Source of the DNA: CAZGRP01 sp964527995 | GTDB lineage: Bacteria > Zhuqueibacterota > Zhuqueibacteria > Oceanimicrobiales > CAZGRP01 | DNA: 35,396 nt | Assembly: GCA_964527995.1 (NCBI GenBank) | Contig: CAZGRP010000042.1 | Location: 1-35,396, forward strand | Direction of reading: 5' to 3' | Shown here: piece after piece, positions 15,348-22,582 of the stretch | How positions within the stretch are numbered: the stretch's first letter is position 1 | Layout of the letters: every line of letters begins with the position of its first letter | Notes under the pieces: generated by a model | The model's input: the letters and a program-made list of their open reading frames with translations, nothing else | What the model was told of the DNA's origin: nothing | The model's database searches: none | Made by a program: the position numbers and the translations under genes

Positions 15348-16676
15348 ATGATGGGAATGACATTCCAAAAACGTGATCGACGAGAGCTCGAGCGATTGGA
15401 GGCCCAGGCGCTGGCTCCCTATGCCCGGCGTTCGGCAGGGGCCGGTGCGTCTCGTCTCTTGCCCGAGCCGGAGCATCCCTATCGCACGGCTTTCCAGCGC
15501 GATCGCGACCGCATCATCCACTCGCGGGCCTTCCGGCGCCTGAAGCACAAGCGCCAGGTCTTTCTCACGCACGTCGGCGACCACTACCGTGCCCGGCTGA
15601 CCCACACCATGGAGGTGTCGCAAATCTCCAGGACCCTGGCTCGGACGCTTGGGCTGAACGAAGACCTCACCGAGGCCATCGCCCTCGGGCACGACCTGGG
15701 CCATACCCCTTTTGGGCACTTGGGCGAATGGGTCCTCGACCGCATCATGTCGGGCCGCGACACCCTGGAGGGGATGCTGCCCGGAAAGAACTATGGCGGC
15801 TTCAAGCACAACTACCAGAGCCTGCGCGTCGTCGATCTGCTGGAGCGAAAGTACGCCTTCCGCGGTCTCAATCTGACCGCCCCGGTGCGCGAGGGCATCC
15901 TGAAACATACCCGGCTTCGCCGCGGCCGCTATCGTTACCCCGACTTCTATGGCGACGGATTGCACTTTGACAGGGACTGCCCGTCGACCATCGAAGCGCA
16001 GGTGGTGGCGGCGAGCGATGAGGTGGCGCAGCGGACGCACGACCTCGAGGACGGGCTGCGTGCTCATCTGGTCGAGCTTTCGCAGGTGCGGCAGCTCAAG
16101 GTGGTGCGCCACCTGGAGGCCCGCTCGGAACTGGCCGGCATCGCCGAGGACGATCCCTTTCTCTACCAGAATCTGTTGATCCGCGCTCTGGTCAACTTTC
16201 TGGTCACCGACATCATCGACCAGACGCTGAAGAACCTGTCTGAATACGTGGAGCGCGTCGGCCGCACCGCTGAGTTCGATGAGACCCTGGTCTGGTTCAG
16301 CCCGGAACTGGATCCGCTGCAGAAAGAGCTGAACTCCTTTATCTACAAAGAGATCATCTACAAGGCCGATGTCCGCAACACCGACTACCAGGTGCAGACT
16401 CTGATCAAAAACCTGTTCCGGGCCTATTACGCTCACCCATCCTTGCTGCCGGAGTATGTCCAGGAGCGCCTGGAGCGCGACACCGAGGGCAGGATCCTTT
16501 CCGGTCCCGAGCTGCAGCGGCTCGACCGCGAGAGTGGATTCGTGCGAGTGGTTTGCGACCATATCGCCGGCATGACCGACAACTTCGCCGTGGAAGAGAT
16601 GCGCCGCATCGCCGACCGCCTCGACGGCCTGCCCCGCGTCCAGGTCGAGGGACTGGCGCTCGCCAAGACCGAATGA
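15348..16676 (+). CDS. dgt: dGTPase-like HD-domain triphosphohydrolase
   Basis: A 442-aa HD-superfamily enzyme of the deoxyguanosinetriphosphate triphosphohydrolase-like family, which hydrolyses dNTPs to deoxynucleosides plus tripolyphosphate. Motifs: the N-terminal PYRTAFQRDRDRIIHSRAF, His86 in RLTHTMEV, His115-Asp116 in ALGHDLGHTPFGH, and the later Asp in VVAASDEVA, which complete the HD metal site. The length is typical of the family. ATG 15348 directly follows the TAG of the DUF2520 gene; ATG 15351 or 15357 are alternatives. The exact dNTP preference is not predictable. Confidence 0.93.
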   Translation: MMGMTFQKRDRRELERLEAQALAPYARRSAGAGASRLLPEPEHPYRTAFQRDRDRIIHSRAFRRLKHKRQVFLTHVGDHYRARLTHTMEVSQISRTLARTLGLNEDLTEAIALGHDLGHTPFGHLGEWVLDRIMSGRDTLEGMLPGKNYGGFKHNYQSLRVVDLLERKYAFRGLNLTAPVREGILKHTRLRRGRYRYPDFYGDGLHFDRDCPSTIEAQVVAASDEVAQRTHDLEDGLRAHLVELSQVRQLKVVRHLEARSELAGIAEDDPFLYQNLLIRALVNFLVTDIIDQTLKNLSEYVERVGRTAEFDETLVWFSPELDPLQKELNSFIYKEIIYKADVRNTDYQVQTLIKNLFRAYYAHPSLLPEYVQERLERDTEGRILSGPELQRLDRESGFVRVVCDHIAGMTDNFAVEEMRRIADRLDGLPRVQVEGLALAKTE

Positions 16677-16695
16677 ATTCGCAATCGGAAGTTTG

Positions 16696-17595
16696 ATGAG
16701 AATCCGCTTCGAGGACGTCTCCTTCGACTATGCCACCCCGGGTACCGCGCCGCGACCTGCTCTGCGAAAGATCAGCATGGAGATCGGTGAACGTGAATTC
16801 ATCGGGGTCGCCGGCCCGTCCGGAGCCGGGAAGACGACCCTCATGCAGCTGTTCACCGGGTTGCTGCGGCCCACGCAGGGACGGGTGATCATCGACGGCG
16901 TAGAGTTGTGGTCGCGCTCATCGCTGCGGCGGCAGGTCCGGCGCCGAATCGGCCTGGTGTTCCAGTTTCCCGAGAACCAACTCTTCGCCGACACCGTCTT
17001 CGAAGACGTCGCCTTCGGGCCCGGGCATCTAGGTCTCACCGGACACGAGGTGCGGCAGAGGGTGGAGGAGGCCATGCTGCGCGTCGGGCTTTCACCGGAT
17101 CGCTACGGGCACCGGTCGCCCTTTCAGTTGAGCGAGGGCGAAAAGCGGCGAGTGGCTCTGGCCGGTGTGCTGGCGATGCGGCCTGAGGTGCTCGTCCTGG
17201 ACGAACCGACAGCGGCGCTCGACTCCGTCGGAGTCACGCTGGTGAAGCGCGTCTTGCAAGATCTGCATCGCTCCGGCGTGACCATTCTGTGGATCTCTCA
17301 CGACCTGGACCTGTTGTTCGAAAGCGTGCAGCGATTTCTCCTTCTGCGAGAAGGCACGCTCGCCTTCGACGGTGCGAAGGCTCTGCTGCGGCGGAATCTG
17401 GAGTACCTCGAGGAAGCGGGGTTGGGGGTGCCGCGGCTCTTCCACCTGCTTCAACGCCTCCAGCGCCTGGGTTGGGACGTGCCGGTGGATGTCTGCTCCT
17501 TCGAGGAGCTGCGTAGCTGGTTTGCCCGTCGTAAGCCTGCCCGCGGCCGGGCGATCCTGGAGACGGAGTCGTCGTCTCAAGCGTGCGACACCTGA
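16696..17595 (+). CDS. ECF-type ABC transporter ATPase (EcfA/CbiO-like)
   Basis: A 299-aa ATPase of the energy-coupling-factor/cobalt group, which powers vitamin or metal uptake with an EcfT membrane protein and a substrate-binding S component. Walker A GPSGAGKT is at 40-47, the Q-loop in VFQFPENQLF (Gln90; this segment is diagnostic of the ECF group), signature LSEGE at 145-149, Walker B VLVLDEPT (Glu170), and the switch His202 in ISHD. The C-terminal 70 residues are longer than the core fold. I choose ATG 16696 over the adjoining TTG 16693. No EcfT, second ATPase or S component lies nearby, so partners must be encoded elsewhere. Confidence 0.9.
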   Translation: MRIRFEDVSFDYATPGTAPRPALRKISMEIGEREFIGVAGPSGAGKTTLMQLFTGLLRPTQGRVIIDGVELWSRSSLRRQVRRRIGLVFQFPENQLFADTVFEDVAFGPGHLGLTGHEVRQRVEEAMLRVGLSPDRYGHRSPFQLSEGEKRRVALAGVLAMRPEVLVLDEPTAALDSVGVTLVKRVLQDLHRSGVTILWISHDLDLLFESVQRFLLLREGTLAFDGAKALLRRNLEYLEEAGLGVPRLFHLLQRLQRLGWDVPVDVCSFEELRSWFARRKPARGRAILETESSSQACDT

Positions 17596-17630
17596 CCCGA
17601 TGCGGCACAGAGGCGTGTGACTACTGCTGC

Positions 17631-17666
17631 CGGCCGTGCCGGATCGAAACAGTGAAATCACGGCCG
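17631..17666. promoter_or_regulatory. Inverted repeat upstream of sigma54 promoter
   Basis: CGGCCGTG (17631-17638) and CACGGCCG (17659-17666) form a perfect 8-bp dyad with a 20-nt spacer, about 150 bp before the sigma54 promoter. It has no T-tract. It may be the end of the ECF ATPase transcript or an enhancer-type binding site. Confidence 0.3.
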
Positions 17667-17772
17667 TCACCTCTGAGAGACTGAACCTTTTCGGTCACCT
17701 AATTTCAATATCGTAATCGTGACAAGCAGGGGAAAGGAGGCGGTATCGGACGCCTGATTATTGCTGTCGAAT

Positions 17773-17785
17773 TTTCAATGACTTA
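17773..17785 (+). promoter_or_regulatory. IHF-like site
   Basis: TTTCAA-N4-TTA matches the IHF consensus (WATCAA-N4-TTR) with one mismatch and sits about 25 bp upstream of the sigma54 -24 box, where DNA bending commonly helps an enhancer-bound activator. Weak on its own. Confidence 0.3.
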
Positions 17786-17810
17786 GGTCCGTTACATATT
17801 CGTAGACCGG

Positions 17811-17826
17811 TGGCATGGTGTTTGCA
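17811..17826 (+). promoter_or_regulatory. Sigma54 (-24/-12) promoter
   Basis: TGGCATG-GTGT-TTGCA matches the RpoN consensus TGGCACG-N4-TTGCW with one mismatch and exact spacing; GG is at 17812-17813 and GC at 17824-17825. It points toward a sigma54-activator gene at 17981, predicting autoregulation. The expected start is near 17837, leaving a leader of about 145 nt. Confidence 0.82.
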
Positions 17827-17857
17827 AAACCAAGCTCGGTCTACCTGGCGGGACAAG

Positions 17858-17961
17858 AGGACCGGCTCTCATGCGGGTGAATGGGATGGTGGTGAAAGCC
17901 AGTGGCCGCGGTGCCGCTGAGAGCCGACACGAAAATGTCAACTGGTACGATGATCGGTCCT
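17858..17961 (+). ncRNA. Putative structured leader RNA (three-way junction)
   Basis: The leader of the sigma54-activator transcript can fold compactly. P1 pairs 17858-17864 (AGGACCG) with 17955-17961 (CGGTCCT). P2 pairs 17864-17871 (GGCTCTCA) with 17918-17925 (TGAGAGCC), extended after a one-base bulge by GCGG 17873-17876 with CCGC 17914-17917. G17864 can pair in P1 or P2, not both. P3 is GACA-CGAAAA-TGTC at 17926-17939, directly adjoining P2. CCAGT 17899-17903 in the P2 loop can pair with ACTGG 17941-17945, giving a possible pseudoknot. I do not recognise the element as a known riboswitch class. Seen by hand pairing only. Confidence 0.5.
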
Positions 17962-17963
17962 AA

Positions 17964-17974
17964 CTGAGGTTCAG
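17964..17974 (+). promoter_or_regulatory. Hairpin containing the candidate ribosome binding site
   Basis: CTGA-GGT-TCAG lies between the leader RNA and the ATG at 17981 and includes the only SD-like sequence, GAGG 17966-17969. Closing this hairpin would hide the site, which could serve as an expression platform for the upstream fold. Confidence 0.35.
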
Positions 17975-17980
17975 CCTGCG

Positions 17981-19093
17981 ATGATTGAGACTCTGGACAG
18001 CGTAGACGAGCGAGAGATCCTGCTGGAGATGGCCGAGGAGAACCTCGGCGACCTGTCTACTTCCGCCCTGGAACAGGCCTGGCTAAAGGATTTCTCCTTC
18101 GACTACCATTATCCTCTGGTCAGCCGTAGCCCGGAGATCAAAGAGATCTTCTCCCTGATCAAGAAGGTCGCCAAGAGCAACGCCACGATTCTGATTCAGG
18201 GAGAGACTGGAACGGGCAAGGAACTCATTGCCGGGCTCATTCAGTTCATCAGCAACCGCGCCGATAAGCCCTATGTCAAAGTAAACTGTGCAGCCCTGCC
18301 CGAGAATCTTCTCGAGAGCGAGCTGTTTGGTCACGAGAAGGGCGCCTTCACCGGGGCCTACCAGACGCGCATCGGCAAGTTCGAGCAGGCCGACGGTGGC
18401 ACGCTCTTTCTCGACGAGATCGGCGACATGGCGCTTTCCACCCAGGCGAAAATCCTGCGCGTTCTGCAGGATCAGAGCTTTACCCGCCTGGGAGGCAACC
18501 GCACCATCAATGTGGACGTGCGCATCATCGCCGCCACCAATAAGGACCTGTGGAAGGAGATCGAGGCGGGAAATTTCCGGGCCGACCTCTACTATCGTCT
18601 CAACGTCGTCACCCTGCACATCCCGCCCTTGCGCAAGCGACGCGAGGATATCCCGCTGATCGCGGAGTTCTTTCGGCGCAAGTTCTCCCGCGAAGTGCGC
18701 AAGCATACCCGCGGGTTCTCCCAGGAGACCATGGAGTTGCTGCGAAATCACTCGTGGCCGGGCAACATCCGCGAGCTGAAGAACCTGGTGGAACGCTCGG
18801 TTCTTGTGGTGGAGGACGGTCGCCTGATCACCCCCAAAGACCTCTCCATGTCGGGGAAGGACTACTTCGCCGCCGGTGGCAAGGACCGCCGCCGCACCGG
18901 CGACAATGAGCTGCTGACGCTCGATACGCTGAATCTGGAAAAGGTGGAACGCGAAGCGATCCTGCGCGCCCTGGAACTCAAGGGGTGGGTTCAGAAGGAT
19001 GCGGCGGAGCTGCTCGGCATCTCCCCGCGGGCGCTCAATTACAAAATCCAGTACCACAACATCACACATCCGAAGTGGAAGAAGAACGTCTGA
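17981..19093 (+). CDS. Sigma54-dependent AAA+ transcriptional activator without receiver
   Basis: A 370-aa bacterial enhancer-binding protein that remodels sigma54-RNA polymerase. A short N-terminal region of about 45 aa replaces the usual receiver or sensory domain. The AAA+ domain follows, with Walker A GETGTGKE at 74-81, the sigma54-contacting GAFTGA loop at 121-126, Walker B GGTLFLDEIGD at 139-149, the arginine-finger region FRADLYYRLNV and sensor II HSWPGNIRELKNL. A Fis-type helix-turn-helix ends the protein (KDAAELLGISPRALNYKI). It lies at the head of an exopolysaccharide locus behind its own sigma54 promoter. It resembles regulators of PEP-CTERM/exosortase EPS loci but lacks their receiver, so activity may be set by its level, by its N-terminus, or by the leader RNA. 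Confidence 0.93.
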   Translation: MIETLDSVDEREILLEMAEENLGDLSTSALEQAWLKDFSFDYHYPLVSRSPEIKEIFSLIKKVAKSNATILIQGETGTGKELIAGLIQFISNRADKPYVKVNCAALPENLLESELFGHEKGAFTGAYQTRIGKFEQADGGTLFLDEIGDMALSTQAKILRVLQDQSFTRLGGNRTINVDVRIIAATNKDLWKEIEAGNFRADLYYRLNVVTLHIPPLRKRREDIPLIAEFFRRKFSREVRKHTRGFSQETMELLRNHSWPGNIRELKNLVERSVLVVEDGRLITPKDLSMSGKDYFAAGGKDRRRTGDNELLTLDTLNLEKVEREAILRALELKGWVQKDAAELLGISPRALNYKIQYHNITHPKWKKNV

Positions 19094-19315
19094 ATCTGCA
19101 CGACGCAGAAACGGATTGCACGGTGGCTGCGCGTCATCCCGGGCCGGAGCAGCCCAACCATGGCCTGGGATGGCACCTGCTGCCACCGGCTGGAGTGAGG
19201 GCGACGTCGCGCTCTCCGCACCACCAGCCGGCTGTGTTCAAAACACCAAGGGGGGCCACTGAGAGGGAAACGCACCAGGGACGCACCCATCAAGGACGAC
19301 AACAGTGGAGGCGAC

Positions 19316-20020
19316 ATGCATCCTCGTTCTCTTCTCTCAGCGGCAGTGGGGGTTGCCACCTTCCTGACCACTTTGTCCCAGCTTTTGGCCGGATCGGTGA
19401 CGCTGGAATGGGACGCCAACACCGAGGCCGATCTGGCAGGATATCGAATCTACTACGGCACAAGCTCGCGGCAGTACTCCGCGCAGATTGATGTTGGCCT
19501 GAAGACCCAGTTTGAGGTTTCAGGTCTCGATGACGGCCAGAAGTACTACTTTGCAGTTACGGCCTACGACCAGTCGGGTAATGAGAGCGGCTACTCGGAC
19601 GAAGTCAGCACCACAATCGGAGACAGCAAGAACCCTCCGGATCCCACCGATCCCAAACCGCCGACCGAGCCTGTCACCGAACAGCCTCCGCCGATTCCGG
19701 TTCTCTACCAGAATTTTCCAAACCCCTTTGCGGCGGCTGCGGTGCCTTCCTCCGGTGCCCAGAGTGTCGGCCTCGGCGGCAGCTCTCAAACCCTGATCCA
19801 GTTCGAGGTTCCCGAGGCCGGGCACGCCACCCTCAAAGTGTTCGACGCCCTCGGGCGCGAAGTGATGACGTTGCTCGACGCCGATGTCGATGCCGGACTT
19901 CACAGCGTCTACTGGGACGGGCGCAATTCCAGCGGCTGGATGGTTCCCAGCGGCACCTACTTCTACCAGTTGATCTCGGGCGGCATGGTGCAGACCAAGA
20001 GGATGAGTTTCGCCCGCTGA
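19316..20020 (+). CDS. Secreted fibronectin III protein with FlgD/T9SS-type C-terminal domain
   Basis: A 234-aa exported protein. A signal peptide occupies about residues 1-26. A single fibronectin type III domain covers about 27-102 (VTLEWDANTEADLAGYRIYYG to SGYSDEVS). A Pro-rich linker follows, then the LYQNFPNPF motif, and the final 70 residues match the FlgD Ig-like/type A sorting module (FDALGREVMTLLD, WDGRNSSGWMVPSGTYFYQL, and a Lys/Arg-rich end). Such modules end secreted surface proteins in several Gram-negative phyla. It lies 222 bp after the sigma54 activator and before a terminator. A role as a matrix or surface protein linked to the polysaccharide is an inference. GGAGG precedes the ATG. 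Confidence 0.85.
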   Translation: MHPRSLLSAAVGVATFLTTLSQLLAGSVTLEWDANTEADLAGYRIYYGTSSRQYSAQIDVGLKTQFEVSGLDDGQKYYFAVTAYDQSGNESGYSDEVSTTIGDSKNPPDPTDPKPPTEPVTEQPPPIPVLYQNFPNPFAAAAVPSSGAQSVGLGGSSQTLIQFEVPEAGHATLKVFDALGREVMTLLDADVDAGLHSVYWDGRNSSGWMVPSGTYFYQLISGGMVQTKRMSFAR

Positions 20021-20160
20021 TCCGGCCGTTGCCAGCCGTTGTATCCGCGGCCGGCCGTGGCGCTCGCTTCGCGATTTGCGCCCGCCAGGCGCCTCGAGGC
20101 CGGGAGCCGTGGCCACGGCGGCCTGCCCCATGCGATCAGGACCTCGTTTGTGTAGCCTCG

Positions 20161-20193
20161 AAAAGCCAGGTCGTCATCACGTCCTGGCTTTTT
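20161..20193. terminator. Rho-independent terminator (bidirectional)
   Basis: AAAAGCCAGG (20161-20170) pairs perfectly over 10 bp with CCTGGCTTTT (20183-20192), and a T run to 20193 follows the GC-rich part of the stem. It ends the regulator/FnIII transcript before the export operon. Confidence 0.85.
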
Positions 20194-20268
20194 CGCGGCA
20201 TCGGTGCAGAAAAAAACCGTGGGGCATCGCAAACACGGATGGTTTGCGGGTCACTGCGTGGGGCAAGA

Positions 20269-20332
20269 AAATTCAGAGAAAATTTAAAGAATGTTAATAA
20301 CCTTTGACTGCATCGTCTAGTTTCGATATATT
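20269..20332 (+). promoter_or_regulatory. Sigma70 promoter with AT-rich upstream element for the EPS operon
   Basis: TTGACT (20304-20309) and TATATT (20327-20332) are separated by 17 bp. The 35 bp upstream (20269-20303) are strikingly A/T-rich with repeated A-tracts in an otherwise GC-rich region, like an UP element or a binding site for a nucleoid protein. The rest of the 20021-20368 gap, apart from the terminator, shows nothing I can name. Confidence 0.75.
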
Positions 20333-20368
20333 TGAATTCCGTTCGAAGGAAAAAGGTGAACCAGGCTG

Positions 20369-22324
20369 GTGATGATGTACAGGACGTGCATGGCCAAGGG
20401 GTGGTTTCTCTGCCTCTTCCTGTTTTACGCCCAGGCGGCCGGCTTCCCGCAGGCCGCCACAGAGTCGCCGACAACGACTCCGACAAACTCGACTCCGCAA
20501 CAAGGAGGCGCCCCTTCTTCAACCGCTGCCCAGGAAGGCGCGCTGCGGCCCTTCGGTTTTGACCTGTTCCAGGAGTCCGCAAGCGGCGTTCCTTCCCCCG
20601 AAGTCTTTGCACTACCTCCCGGCTATCGGCTCGGCCCCGGCGACCGGGTTGGGATCTATCTTCTTGGTGAAGAGCCCAAGAACTTCGATCTCACCGTCAA
20701 CGTCGAGGGCAAGGTCTATCTGCCGCCGGCAGGAGTGATCAGGGTCGCCGGTCTCAGTCTCGATGCCTTCCGCAAGCTTCTCGATCAGAAGCTCAAATCC
20801 TTTTTCTCCAACTACACCCTCGAGGTGATGCTGCTGCAGCCGAAACGGGTGCAGGTGGCGGTCGCTGGAGAGGTGCGCCAGCCGGGCAAATACGTCCTCA
20901 GCGCGCTGCAAACCGTGTTCGATGCGGTGAAAGCTGCCGGCGGCCCGACATCGCAGGGTTCCATGCGCGATGTCCGCGTCTATCGCAAGGGCAACCTCTT
21001 CGCCTCGGTGGACCTCTACCAGTTCCTAATGCGGGATGAGCCGATCGAGGAGGTGTATCTGGAGACAGGCGACCGCATCTTCGTGCCCATCGCTCAAAGC
21101 AAGGTGCGCATTGAAGGAGAGGTGCATCGACCGGCGGTGTTCGAACTCAAACCCGGCGGCGAAGAACGCCTGTCCGACCTGATCGAGCTGGCGGGTGACC
21201 TCACCGACTACGCATATCTGGATCGCATCGAGATCAGCCGCCTGCTCGCCGACGGTCGCCGCAAGGTGATTTTTGCCAACTACCGCAACATTCTGGCGGG
21301 TGACGGCACCGCCGAAGATCTCGTTCTGAAAAACGAGGATCGTGTGCGTGTCTACAACCGGCTGGAGCAGATCCCGGCCGACACGGTGAGCATCTGGGGC
21401 GAGGTTCGGCGACCCGGCCGCTACCCGCTCGAACGCGACATGCATCTGTCCGACCTGATCCTGAAGGCCGGCAACGTCACCCGCAGGGCCTATTTGCTGC
21501 AAGCTCAGGTGGCCAAAGTCGACCCGCTGAAGCCGCCCCGCATGGTGGAGATCAATCTGGGGCGATTGCTCGAGGGCGGGGATGGCGGCGATGATCTGCT
21601 GCTGGAGCCGGACGACCAGGTGTTCATCCGCAGGATCCCCGAGTGGAAGGTGGGGTCGCTGGTTGAAGTGCGGGGCGAGGTCATGTTTCCCGGATTCTAT
21701 CCCATTGTCGAGGACACCACCCGCCTGAGCGAGGTGATCGCCGAGGCCGGCGGATTCACTGCCGAGGCCATGATCAGCGAGGCACGGCTGGTGCGCCGGA
21801 GCACCCGCATCCTCGAAGACCCGGAGTACGAGCGCCTGCGCCGGACACCGCGCGACCAGATGTCAAAGCTGGAGTACGAGTACCTGGTGATGCGCGAAAA
21901 CAGCCAGAACATCGGCCGCGTCGTGGTCGACTTTCAGCGGCTGTTCTTCGAGGCCGACTCGACCGAGGACGTCACCCTGCGTGACGGCGATGTGATCGAG
22001 GTGCCGAGGTCGCCCGGCGTGGTTCGGGTGACCGGCCGCGTCGGCCGCGCCGGTGGCGTGGTGTACGAGCCGGGACGGGGCCTGAACTACTACCTGGCCC
22101 GGGCCGGTGGACTGACGTACGACGGGGACCGCCGGCACATCAAGGTCATCAAAGCGACGGGCGAGATCCTCGACGACGAGAAGGTCAAGCGCTTCGAGCC
22201 CGGTGACACGATCTGGGTGCCGCGCAAACCGGAGAGGAACTACTGGAAATTCTTCCGCGACACCGTGACCACCGCGGCACAGTTGGCGACGCTGTACCTG
22301 GTCATCGACAGGGCGTTGCACTAG
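20369..22324 (+). CDS. Polysaccharide export protein with SLBB repeats (Wza family)
   Basis: An outer-membrane/periplasmic export protein of up to 651 aa. It has a signal peptide (GWFLCLFLFYAQA) with no lipobox Cys, a Ser/Thr/Pro-rich linker, and a Poly_export domain about 84-155 (YRLGPGDRVGIYLLG). About five SLBB-type beta-grasp repeats follow (for example VAVAGEVRQPGKY, IEGEVHRPAVFEL, IWGEVRRPGRYPL, EVRGEVMFPGFYPI, VTGRVGRAGGVVY). A short hydrophobic C-terminal helix near ATLYLVIDRAL could cross the outer membrane as in Wza. Length and repeat number exceed Wza (about 380 aa). The start is uncertain: GTG 20369, ATG 20372 or ATG 20390 (AGGA 5 nt upstream). It is the first gene of the export/biosynthesis operon. 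Confidence 0.9.
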   Translation: MMMYRTCMAKGWFLCLFLFYAQAAGFPQAATESPTTTPTNSTPQQGGAPSSTAAQEGALRPFGFDLFQESASGVPSPEVFALPPGYRLGPGDRVGIYLLGEEPKNFDLTVNVEGKVYLPPAGVIRVAGLSLDAFRKLLDQKLKSFFSNYTLEVMLLQPKRVQVAVAGEVRQPGKYVLSALQTVFDAVKAAGGPTSQGSMRDVRVYRKGNLFASVDLYQFLMRDEPIEEVYLETGDRIFVPIAQSKVRIEGEVHRPAVFELKPGGEERLSDLIELAGDLTDYAYLDRIEISRLLADGRRKVIFANYRNILAGDGTAEDLVLKNEDRVRVYNRLEQIPADTVSIWGEVRRPGRYPLERDMHLSDLILKAGNVTRRAYLLQAQVAKVDPLKPPRMVEINLGRLLEGGDGGDDLLLEPDDQVFIRRIPEWKVGSLVEVRGEVMFPGFYPIVEDTTRLSEVIAEAGGFTAEAMISEARLVRRSTRILEDPEYERLRRTPRDQMSKLEYEYLVMRENSQNIGRVVVDFQRLFFEADSTEDVTLRDGDVIEVPRSPGVVRVTGRVGRAGGVVYEPGRGLNYYLARAGGLTYDGDRRHIKVIKATGEILDDEKVKRFEPGDTIWVPRKPERNYWKFFRDTVTTAAQLATLYLVIDRALH

Positions 22325-22381
22325 CCGCAGTGATTGACCACCGGGCAACGCAAAGACACAAGGACTCAGTGGCAAACGACC

Positions 22382-22531
22382 TCCGGCACCAGGCAACCCA
22401 AAACCCNNNNNNNNNNNNNNNNNNNNNNNNNNNNNNNNNNNNNNNNNNNNNNNNNNNNNNNNNNNNNNNNNNNNNNNNNNNNNNNNNNNNNNNNNNNNNN
22501 NNNNNNTCCGGCACCAGGCAACCCAAAACCC
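22382..22531. repeat. 25-bp direct repeat flanking a 100-N assembly gap
   Basis: The same 25 bases beginning TCCGGCACCAGG occur at 22382-22406 and 22507-22531 on the two sides of the N run at 22407-22506. The two contigs may simply overlap, or the locus may carry a longer tandem array that did not assemble. The 100-N length is a placeholder. Confidence 0.9.
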
Positions 22532-22577
22532 AAAACCCGAAACCCGAAACTCGAAACCCGAAACTCGAAACCCGAGA
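22522..22577. repeat. Eight tandem 7-bp repeats before the wzz-like gene
   Basis: Consensus CCCGAAA with variants CCCAAAA and CTCGAAA, eight uninterrupted units ending 5 nt before the ATG at 22583. On the minus strand the first four units give four GGG runs with 4-nt loops (22522-22545), a canonical G-quadruplex pattern. The frame of the downstream gene stays open through the array. Confidence 0.9.
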
Positions 22578-22582
22578 CAACA

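Noticed and set aside
14370..16562. A 730-residue open frame on the minus strand opposite the DUF2520 and dGTPase genes
   Set aside because: It lies antisense to two genes with full catalytic motifs and overlapping start/stop junctions; long antisense frames are expected in GC-rich DNA with strong third-position bias.
17877..17890. GTGAATGGGATG in the leader RNA resembles a stretch of the tetrahydrofolate riboswitch
   Set aside because: The rest of that consensus (conserved junction and the closing strand) is absent, and the downstream gene has no folate link. A similar loose likeness to cobalamin elements fails because no B12 box is found.
19171..19185. TGGCACC as a second sigma54 promoter before the FnIII gene
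   Set aside because: The -12 TTGC element is missing at the required distance.
20029..20307. Small open frame of 92 residues after the FnIII gene
   Set aside because: It runs through a clear intrinsic terminator and the AT-rich promoter region, with no ribosome site or plausible composition.
22522..22577. Tandem repeats as a CRISPR array
   Set aside because: Units are 7 bp and contiguous, with no unique spacers and no cas genes.
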